From positions 1,240,001-1,304,000 of the forward strand of contig JAKLMB010000006.1 of the NCBI GenBank assembly GCA_022813625.1: a stretch of DNA of 64,000 bases, written 5' to 3'. The translations under genes were made by a program, and so were the position numbers. The DNA comes from Aaosphaeria pasadenensis. Its lineage: Eukaryota > Ascomycota > Dothideomycetes > Pleosporales. This document shows positions 55,959 through 64,000 of the stretch, one piece after another (position 1 is the stretch's first letter; each line of letters begins with the position of its first letter). The notes under the pieces were generated by a model. The model searched no databases. It was not told where the DNA came from and was given only the letters and a program-made list of their open reading frames with translations.

Positions 55959-57689
55959 TCAAATATCCGCTTCATCCATATTCCTCACAAATCCAACCAT
56001 CCACCTAACCGTATCCAAATGTGCCCTAACCCCAATCCTCTCGTTTACAGTGTGAATGCTTCCCATACCGTCCTGGTCCCTGTCCCAACCGGGTCCGTAC
56101 CGAAAAATATGCTCACTCAGATTCCAGTAATATCTAGTGTCGGTATTTCCGGTCATAATGCCCGGTGCTACTAATAGCTCTTCTCCGTACAACGCTCGAG
56201 TAGTTCCAGCAAGAATTGAATATGGCGTCGACTTTTTACCATTAATCTTGGTGGGTGTAACAGGCGCAGGCTCGAGTAAAGTGGCTCGGTGGGAAAGTGT
56301 AATAGACGACGGAGACTCCGTGCCATTGAATGCGTTAAGTGTCAGGTTGTGCTTGGTCGCGATTTGCCCGGCTAACGATGTAATATGTCGGAGAACGTGG
56401 TCGGTGTTGGATCCCACATTGACACGATGATTTACTGTGATCTGAGTTCTCTCGGGGAGCGCATTATTCTTTACACCGCCGTGGATGATATCGACAGCAA
56501 CACTTGTCGTCATGAGGTACTTAACAGCAAGACCGGCCTTGGAAGCTTCGATGGCCAATTCATCCTTGCCCTTTGTCTTCTTATTCGAAGATCGCTTGCG
56601 CAAGAGATGCTTCAGCTTCTGTGGGAAAGTCGGGGCATACTCTGCACCACACTTGAGCAGCTCGAGGTACGGGTTCTGGTCGTCAAGGCTGGGTTGGTAC
56701 GCATTGGCCTCGATCAGGGTAACCAGCTGGCTGGCGACTCCGATACCATTATGCTCTGGTGGTATACTTGAATGCCCACCTGGCATACGGACCACAATAT
56801 CAACATCAACGTAGCCCTTCTCGGCGACACCAGGCATGGCGAAATCCCTTCCCCACGCCTCCGCCATTGTTGCGCCTTCATCCACAATGATCGCAGCACT
56901 ATGATGGCCAAATTTCTTGTAGAGATAGTGGGCAAGACTCTGAGCGCCTTCCCTTCCGCTAATCTCCTCATCGAATCCAAAGGAGAGAAGAAGGGTGCGG
57001 CGGGGCTGATAGTTGGCCTCAATTAGAGTTTCGACAGCTTCAAGGATGCCCACGAGCTGATTCTTGCAGTCGCTGCTCCCACGGCCCCAGATGAAGGTGC
57101 CGTCATAATCGCCCGACCACGGCGCATGCTCCCACTGGTTGATTGTGCTCTTTTCGACCGGTACAGTATCTTGATGCGCCATCAACAAGGTGGGCTTCAG
57201 CGCAGCATCTGTGCCAGGCCACGTGAACAGCAACCCATGCGTATTGACCTTGTCGAGTTGCAGAGTCTCATGCACGAGAGGAAAGGTCTTTTCCAGATAA
57301 TCCGCGAATGCATAGAAAACGTCCCATCGAGGATCTTCCCCAATCTTGCCCATGTCATCGAAGCTTTCCGTCGGGATGCGGACAGCACCCTGCAGCCTTT
57401 CAATTGATCGCTCTCTGAAGGTATCTGAATGTAGATAGCCATCCATATGTTCAAGCTCAGGGGTACTGATGCTAGGGATCAACGGACTAGCTTGAGGGCA
57501 TGTTGTCGATGATTGAGACCCTGACGATGATGACTTAGATCGCCATGGCCAGCCAGGTACAGCTATGTGAGTAAAGAAGAGAATGCACAGGGAGCAAAGT
57601 GTTAACCCAGTATAGAACAGAATTCTAACTGTAACATTCGCATTGGGCCTGCGACTCAGCGGCGGCTGGGGAGCTTCAGCTTTGCCCAT
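55959..57689 (-). CDS. Vacuolar M20-family carboxypeptidase (Gly-X carboxypeptidase, CPS1-like)
   Basis: Single exon, 576 aa. One N-terminal membrane anchor (VTVRILFYTGLTLCSLCILFF, about 19-39) as in yeast Cps1, which is delivered to the vacuole. Di-zinc M20 ligands are visible: LLMAHQDTVPV (His and Asp), WGRGSSDCKN (Asp), FDEEISG (Glu pair), VDEGA (Asp) and GSIHTVNERIG (final His). The enzyme releases C-terminal residues from small peptides. A typical dimerisation insert lies between about residues 280 and 440. All metal ligands are intact, so it should be active. Confidence 0.92.
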   Translation of the reverse strand: MGKAEAPQPPLSRRPNANVTVRILFYTGLTLCSLCILFFTHIAVPGWPWRSKSSSSGSQSSTTCPQASPLIPSISTPELEHMDGYLHSDTFRERSIERLQGAVRIPTESFDDMGKIGEDPRWDVFYAFADYLEKTFPLVHETLQLDKVNTHGLLFTWPGTDAALKPTLLMAHQDTVPVEKSTINQWEHAPWSGDYDGTFIWGRGSSDCKNQLVGILEAVETLIEANYQPRRTLLLSFGFDEEISGREGAQSLAHYLYKKFGHHSAAIIVDEGATMAEAWGRDFAMPGVAEKGYVDVDIVVRMPGGHSSIPPEHNGIGVASQLVTLIEANAYQPSLDDQNPYLELLKCGAEYAPTFPQKLKHLLRKRSSNKKTKGKDELAIEASKAGLAVKYLMTTSVAVDIIHGGVKNNALPERTQITVNHRVNVGSNTDHVLRHITSLAGQIATKHNLTLNAFNGTESPSSITLSHRATLLEPAPVTPTKINGKKSTPYSILAGTTRALYGEELLVAPGIMTGNTDTRYYWNLSEHIFRYGPGWDRDQDGMGSIHTVNERIGVRAHLDTVRWMVGFVRNMDEADI

Positions 57690-57992
57690 GTTGTCAATGA
57701 TGGTGTGAGGAGGAGGTGGTTGACAGTTGATCGTCGTTAAGCTATAGCTATGTCCACTAACCCTGAAAAGGAAATCCCGTTCTCCACAGAATAATCACAC
57801 ATTCGTATGACGTGCTCGTTTTATCCCGATATGTGCTTTTGGTACGAGTAATGAAATATCCCTCTAGTTTGATCCAATGAGCAAAAGAAACAGTCATGTC
57901 GCCAAATATCGTTGCCATTCGCTCAATCAGTATATATGTGAAGTCCAACATTGAAGATCAAGATCAAGGAAAAGAAGGGGCTGACAGCCACC
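57690..57992. other. Spacer, no supported gene
   Basis: About 300 bases between two minus-strand genes; nothing recognised. Confidence 0.5.
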
Positions 57993-59654
57993 TTATACTT
58001 CCGTCCATCCTGCATTCCGATAAAAAGCCTCCTTTGTCGGTATATCTAGAGCTTTTCCTGTTGTGTCGCCAATCGCCGCAGGGTTCATGATCGAGGACTT
58101 CACCCACAGGCCCTGCATGATCCCATGCATAGATTCTGGATTCTGTCCAACCTGTCCAGTCTCTGCCATATGGGCATTTGCCTCGTCATCAGTAAGCTCC
58201 TTTGCGCCCTGTGTGACGCTCCACCTCTTTTCCTCCCAGTCATATTCAAACTCGATCCAGCCGCCGCAAGTGGTGTGAAACGTCCAATAGCGGGAACGCC
58301 ACGGGTCTAGTTGAATTGGATTCGTAGCGGATTCATTGTCGATCCGATAGTCCGTCCTAGATTCGGCCAGTCCCTTGGTCATTTTGCGAATGATCGAATG
58401 CGGCTCGCAATGTAAACAAGCCACATGTAGCGGGAGGATGAAGGCTAGCAGTTCACAGCCATCGTGATAAATAGACGGATACAACTTGAAAGAATGATTC
58501 GCCGGGAGGAGGCTGTTGACATCCCCTACGTATGTAGCATTAGGCACAGGCGGCCACACCAAACTCACTTGTCCATGTACGCGAACTTCATTCAAAAGAG
58601 TGAAGAAGTCTTGAATCCAAGTTACGGGGCGACTTCGATGTAGGTGCATGTTTCTTATCCAGAAAAAGGGACTTGTGATTGTTACGTTTGTGAGGGCTGG
58701 AAGAGATTTAAGAATTGCGGTGCACTGTTGCCAATCGGCCAAAGAGTCATTGTGCGGGGCATAGATATGTGCGAAGGGGCTCAAACGCTGGCTGGAGCAA
58801 CTCGGGGCGAAATCAATCAACATGTGAACGGAAGAGATCAACGCTCTACGTTTGGGTATCAAGGTCGGGAAGAAATCAATGAGTGTTGAAAACTCATCGA
58901 AAGAGAAAGTATTGGAGGAATACAGAAAATTGATGGACTCGGAATATCTAACACCAAAGTCAGCAAATTAATCGAATGGCGGAGTTGATGATGAATCTAA
59001 ATCTCACATTTGTCGGCAAGATCCTAACAATGATAGAGGTCGAGCATGCGACGGCCATCCTGTGGCTGTGTGGTACCCTCGCTGGTCCCGTGAAAGGCAG
59101 CATAGGTCTGTATGGTCGAGATCCAAGGCTCCCTTCGCAGGACAATAGATGCTGCCCAATTTTCCCTTTCGCTTAACGATATGTATGTGGTGACCACCGA
59201 GAGCATACTGCCATATCATTTCGCGGATCTCGTACGGAAATATGTACAAATCACAAACCCCAAGCTGGTCAGTAGTTGTTTGTCGTACGCTCGCTAGAGA
59301 ATGAACAACTCTCCTAGTTTCTCCTTCCTTCCTTCCTGTGACCGGTGCCGCCACCAGGGACAATCCTCCGTTGGAATCTAAGGTCATTGCGCGCTCTCGA
59401 AATCTAGGTAAGGGTCGTGCGCGATAGCGCGCTTCTCTCTTCGCTCTTCTCGATTCTATCTCTTGTGGTTCGAGGAGTTGTCTCGAAGGCCTATGCATCC
59501 ATTCGTCGAATTCCTTACATAGGTATACAACGAGGCTGTATGCAATATAAAACCCAAAGAGTATTATGATTGCAGGACTGACAGCAATCCAAAACGCAAC
59601 CTTTCCTATGCTCTTGCAAGCCGGCCGCATTGCCGGAGGGATCATACTCCACAT
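57993..59654 (-). CDS. DUF7730-type fungal protein with an N-terminal membrane helix
   Basis: Two exons, 59654..59008 and 58947..57993 (60-nt intron, GTGAGA...TTAG); 533 aa from ATG MWSMIPPAMRP. The membrane segment is about residues 19-43 (VAFWIAVSPAIIILFGFYIAY). The core has the pattern common to a large fungal family of unknown function: LYIFPYEIREMIWQYALGG with HIHIV, a CRQIYSESINFLYSSNTFSF block restored by splicing, and FFPTLIPKRRALISSVHMLI. The first part resembles an F-box-like helix. Such genes are abundant in Pezizomycotina; no function is assigned. Confidence 0.8.
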
Positions 59655-60035
59655 GGTCAAGATGCTATTAGTTTGTCAACTGAATAACATCCACAATGCA
59701 TCATTCACTGTTAAGAGCAGTAAGAGACGAAATCATTGTTGATCTGAGCGATCGATATGATGTATGGAGTATGCTGGCTGAACTCTAGCGAAAGCGAAAA
59801 TGAAAAGCAAATGCAGCGCAACGATGAAATGCCCAAAGTAGCTTCCAACAGTGTGAACGATGAATCAGAATGTTTGTTTGTCTCATGCGGCGAAGAAACT
59901 AGGCAGCAAAGGCTTATATGTAAGCCTTGAAGTGGCTTAGCGGCCAATCGTGACCCCGCGTCATATCAGGCGCGTGTTAAGGAAGCTTACGCGACGGACT
60001 CCAGAGGCACATTCTTCAAGATTTTGAGCATTTAA
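59655..60035. other. Divergent promoter region
   Basis: About 380 bases between divergent genes; no RNA gene or repeat recognised. Confidence 0.5.
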
Positions 60036-61973
60036 ATGTCTGTACAGTCACCCAATCCGCATTCTGAAGATGTGTTTCATTCGGCCCGATCGTCTCCGCA
60101 GCCTGACGTAGGATATGCCGGAATTTCTTCCCTCGAGGCTATGGGCAAGATGCCGCGACAGTCGCTTCGCCGACCCACGAAGCCGGTGAGTTATGAGCTT
60201 GCGAATCACTCCAAAGCATACCTTGAAGCGGAGCAATGTGAGTGGAATTGAATTGCAACATTGAATTGGGTTCTAATCTGTTCAGATGCTGGAGGATTCA
60301 CCTTCTTAAACGCGCTTCTCACGACTGGAACTTCCATCTCTACTCCCGCGAAACCCCACCACGCATATCTGCCTCCCGCGTCACAGATTTGTCTCGCCTC
60401 TACGCTTGTGGTATACCCACAAATAACCACTAAACACTTGTCTCGCGAGAAAGTCAAAGGTGCAGATGCCGCGTTGCGGTATCTACAAAGCATCTTCAAC
60501 ACCGTCTCCCCACTCGACCCGACTCTAAAAGAAGCCTTTTCCTTTCCCGACGAACGTGCAAGGCGGCGCAACGCCACTAGGTACACCAGTGGAAACAACC
60601 CGTCGATCGACCACAGCAATATTGAACAGCTCGTAGACCTAGCTGCAACCTCTCAATCGTTATACACACGCGCAGATGACTTCTGGCACATCGTTGGGTG
60701 GGCGTTCAACTGCTCGGTAATAGATCGGCCTCGCTGGGAGAGATGGAAAGTATGGCTAGAGGCAATGCTGAGCTTCCTTGAAATTGAGTGGGAGGCTCGT
60801 GTCAAAACAAGCAAAGAAGCAGATAAGGGCGATAGCGTGCTTACGGAAAGCCTGCTGTGGCATTACATTGCTAGTCAAGATCCGACAAATCGATCAAACA
60901 GGCGAAGGGTGATAAAGGCAATTATGGCAATGGGCACTTCTCAGTCCAAATCACAATACCCGGAGGTTTGGCTGAACGAACTTGTACGTGCGAAGTCAGT
61001 TAACAAGAACACCGTCCCAGAAAAAATTGATATAGAGAATGGGGAATTGGGTGATTTCCTGGATGGTTCCGAAGATGTGGCAATGGATGATGCACCCGCC
61101 CTATCTGCAAGGCCAGCAAGATCTAAGAGGTCGGCGGCTAGAAACAGTGATGAAAAAGACCCTTCGCTGTCTACTGATGACGACTTCGCCTTCAAGAATG
61201 TCGATGAGGCGGTGGCTCGCATGGGGGGAAATGAAGCTATTACTCTCCGCCAGCGCCTGATTGCATTGGTTCGTATATCATATGCGTTCACGACTTATAC
61301 TGACCAGGAACAGCTCGCACAGGTCGCTCAAGCCCTCCCCTCACACTTCACTAAACTCAACGACCTCTTCGATTCCGTCGTTGAAATTGCGAATCCTCTT
61401 CCCACCATTATGTTCAGTCTCCTACTATCCACATCCAGATTACCGAATACCCTCCAGATGGCTTTCAGTGCCAATTTAATCCTCCCTCTCACATCCGGCG
61501 GCCAGCTACCGGACTATAGCCTCATTGCGCCACTACAAGCGCATCTCGAACTATACCTGCTCCCACGTCGCGCAACAACCCAAAGCTACGCCGCGAATGC
61601 CAAAATCTCCATAATTCTAGAGCAGATGTTCATGTCCATGATGGACACCAAATCACTAACGGCAAGTGAAAGTTTGCGTACAGTAGTCGAAAGTGGGATC
61701 CAAGAACGACTCAAGGTATATGGAACGGCAAGGGGGAAGAAAACCAATGCTCATGAGGAAGGACAGGCTAAGCGCCTGATGGAAGCTAGCTCAGAGAGAC
61801 TTCTAGGCTTGCTAGAAGTGCTGGAGATCTCGCAGGGTCTCCCGCCGCAGCCACCAAGAAAGAAGAAGCAAGAGCTGATTTCGTTCTCCTCGACGCTGTC
61901 GGATGAGTTGTCGTCGCCGCCAGAAACGGATATGGACGAATTTCTGCAGGAGATAATTACGGATAGCGAGTGA
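60036..61973 (+). CDS. Conserved-looking protein of unknown function, helical
   Basis: Two exons, 60036..60237 and 60286..61973 (48-nt intron, GTGAGT...TTCAG); 629 aa. The junction restores EQYAGGFTFLNALLTTG. I do not recognise a family. It is largely helical and hydrophilic, with repeated Leu-rich helices (EQLVDLAATSQSLYTRADDF, RWERWKVWLEAMLSFLEIEW, QRLIALVRISYAF), which hints at an alpha-solenoid scaffold. A central disordered stretch (about residues 320-375) is acidic then basic (SARPARSKRSAARNSDEKD), possibly a nuclear signal. The C terminus is acidic. A nuclear scaffold is a guess only. Confidence 0.8.
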
Positions 61974-62208
61974 TACCCTAATCGATCCCTATTAGATGAT
62001 GGTGACATTGTTTTGTAAACCGTGAATAATCGCAAAAATGACAGTGCACGAGTAGTTTATTCTTCACTCTTCGGACTGCATACAATCAATCTCACACCAA
62101 CACATTATACTTCGCACGACGAAATGAAGAGAGTATATCATTCAAGGACATAAGAGAAATTAGAAATATACTATGGGTGGGTATAAAGTAATCGCCAGTC
62201 TGGCTTGC

Positions 62209-64000
62209 TCACTTCGAGCAAAGAACAAAATTCTTCCAACGCTGAGCATCACCCTCAACATTTCCATTCGATAAATTCTCCACCGTTTGACTGCACCTTA
62301 CGAACTTCGGCCACGTGTTCGTGAGCACGAGGTACTTGATCTCCGTCTCTGCGGCATCGAAGACGCCCGTCGTGAACTCCTCCGGAACCTGGATCACGTT
62401 GACTGCGGAACCGGTTCCAAACTCGGACATCTGGGCTGCGGACCGCAAATTCGAGCGGCCGAGGTCATCGAGCCTGACGTCGGATTTCAAGTTGGTGGTG
62501 GATGAGGTGTCGGATTCTAGGACGTCAAAGGGGGTTGCGGAGGCGTGGGATGAGGAGGCGGAGGTTGGGCGGAGGAAGAGGGCGGCAGCGGCGGGGCCGA
62601 AGATGGAGTTCAGGCGCTTCATCTCCTTGGAGCAGAGGTTTACGGGGAACTCGGAGGTTTCGAGGGAGACGAAGGAGGCGTAGATGTGCACAGCGCTGAA
62701 GAACTGTTCGCGAAGGTGGTCCTCCGCGGCTTGGGTCGTGTAGAACCAGTTCTTCTTCCATTGAGCGATATTGACCAGGAAGCCAACATTTTCGCCTGCG
62801 AAGTCTTTCAAGGCGGCGAATCTGAGTAACGGATCTGGGTTGACGCGAAGTGCGTTCTCCAAGGCTGCCATCGTGAGCATTTCTGACTTGTGCGAGTTGA
62901 AGGTAGTCGTCGTCGCAGCAGGAGAGTTGGGAACGGAGTGGAAGGTTGTGCCCGAGTATGCGTCACTCTTGTTCATCGATGAATTGTCGGAGCCTTTCAG
63001 TGTGGCATCTGCGGCGACATCGAATCGATTCCGCTTTTCCCAAGATGCGATGGCATCAAGAGTTTCACGGTTGAGCGGTTTGGACCTAAGGACCTGGATG
63101 ACAGGGAAGCCAATCGAGAAGACCTCTACGAAGAATATGCTGACGGCGAACCAGGTCGGAGGGACCATATATTGGTTAACGACTGCCATCTGTGGAACAT
63201 AGAGACCAGCCAGCCAGAGAGGTGTTGCAGGAAGCCTAGGTGTATTAGTTAGCTATGCACTTGTGGTCGCGAGGACGATAGACCTACCCTGCAATACAGC
63301 AGCAGATGGTCTGCAGGCGCCATCCATGCACATCGCGGATGCCGCGAGACTTCCATAGTAGATATGGAGCATAGATCCATGCCCAGAAAAATTGCCAAAC
63401 GAGTGACGGCCACCATTCCCAGCCTTTGCTGCACTTCATTCGAACTTCCATCTGCGAGCCGACGACGTTCCAGTCAAAGACCCCGTAGCTAGGGTGGAAT
63501 TTCTTAGATGCAAAGAAAATGAAAAGAGCAATTAGTAGCTGCGTACGGATCAATTAGACTCATTCTGACATTCGAGTTCGTTCAGCATACCTGTACAATC
63601 ATGCCAATGCAGATGAATACCATCATCCGATCGATTCGATCAGCCCGTTCCAGGCCGCGCATAATCCTCCTGAAGCGGGACCTCGCCAACTTTTCGTACT
63701 CCTCCTCGTCCACCGCTTTCGGGGCCTTGATGGTGTCGAGCTGGGCGAATTGCTTCTGCCGGCTTGCAACGTGGAGAAACTGACTGTTCGCGGCTTGGAA
63801 CATGGCAGCTCCGAGCGGGAGGTAGATGTTCATGATCCAGTATTCGGCGTCACATGGCGCCAGAGGCGCAATAACATAGGCCAGTGCGCATATCGTTCCA
63901 TACGCATGAAAGCAAAGAACGCCGGTGAAAAGGAGTGGAAGTCTTCGAATTTGAATGCATGGCAGATGACGATGCTTGAAAAGAAACAGAAGCCCCGCGG
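62209..64000 (-). CDS. 7TM receptor with RGS domain (GprK-like), 5' end outside the window
   Basis: Visible exons 64000..63591, 63538..63288 and 63235..62209 (introns 52 nt each). The N terminus lies beyond the right edge. Membrane segments include LPLLFTGVLCFHAYGTICALAY, a segment ending at GMIVQ, LLIALFIFFASKKF, SLVWQFFWAWIYAPYLLW and PPTWFAVSIFFVEVFSIGF. Blocks PCDAEYWIMNIYLPLG and NSQFLHVASRQ are typical of fungal class VI receptors. The RGS domain is about the last 210 residues (ALRVNPDPLLRFAALKDFAGENVGFLVNIAQWKKNW), with a Ser/Thr-rich insertion (FLRPTSASSSHASATPF). Such proteins combine a receptor with a GTPase-activating domain for G-alpha. Which signal it senses is unknown. Confidence 0.88.

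Overview
The window is nuclear DNA of a filamentous ascomycete (Pezizomycotina; a dothideomycete-like fungus is my guess, not shown). Evidence: genes broken by very short introns (47-61 nt, mostly about 52) with GT...CTAAC/CTAAT...AG signals, and fungal-specific families throughout: AA9 LPMO, GH10 xylanase, NPS6/SidD-type siderophore NRPS, Ist2-type anoctamin, 7TM-RGS receptor and a Stn1 telomere protein. Exon structures were joined by eye so that reading frames and family motifs stay continuous across each junction; total lengths are multiples of three in every multi-exon gene listed with full coordinates.

Layout. 0-6.4 kb: housekeeping-like genes (STN1, a His/Pro-repeat Cys-rich surface protein, an NTF2-like protein, a RIB2-type deaminase, a DNAJC9-like J protein). 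6.4-14 kb: gene-poor accessory stretch with a broken pogo-type transposase, a tRNA-Glu(UUC) gene interrupted twice, and a divergently placed pair of paralogues of unknown family, one with an acidic repeat and one broken by frameshifts. 14-19 kb: NmrA-like reductase and an anoctamin. 19.9-28.8 kb: plant-cell-wall island: GH10 xylanase, sugar-porter MFS, GH29 alpha-fucosidase, AA9 LPMO.

30.5-50.6 kb: extracellular hydroxamate siderophore (fusarinine/coprogen type) cluster. It holds a SidD/NPS6-type NRPS, a full ABCB exporter, a very divergent SidA-like flavin monooxygenase, a SidF-like acyltransferase ending in the peroxisomal signal SKL, and a SidI-like acyl-CoA ligase with an N-terminal PTS2-like motif. 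The expected logic is: ligase activates a mevalonate-type acid, acyltransferase puts it on N5-hydroxyornithine in the peroxisome, NRPS joins the units in the cytosol, ABC protein exports. Iron control is suggested by ten GATA sites of the SREA type (ATCWGATAA or one-off) in cluster intergenic DNA. No sidH, mirB or sidG homologue is visible.

50.6-53.8 kb: AT-rich, almost geneless. 53.8-64 kb: an acidic protein with seven LVRWVSRK repeats, a vacuolar M20 carboxypeptidase, a DUF7730-like protein, an unrecognised conserved-looking protein and a 7TM-RGS receptor that runs off the right edge.

The two observations I would follow first are the tRNA-Glu gene with a spliceosome-like GT-AG intron in its D-arm, and the SidA homologue that keeps flavin and NADPH motifs but appears to have lost the ornithine-contacting residues.
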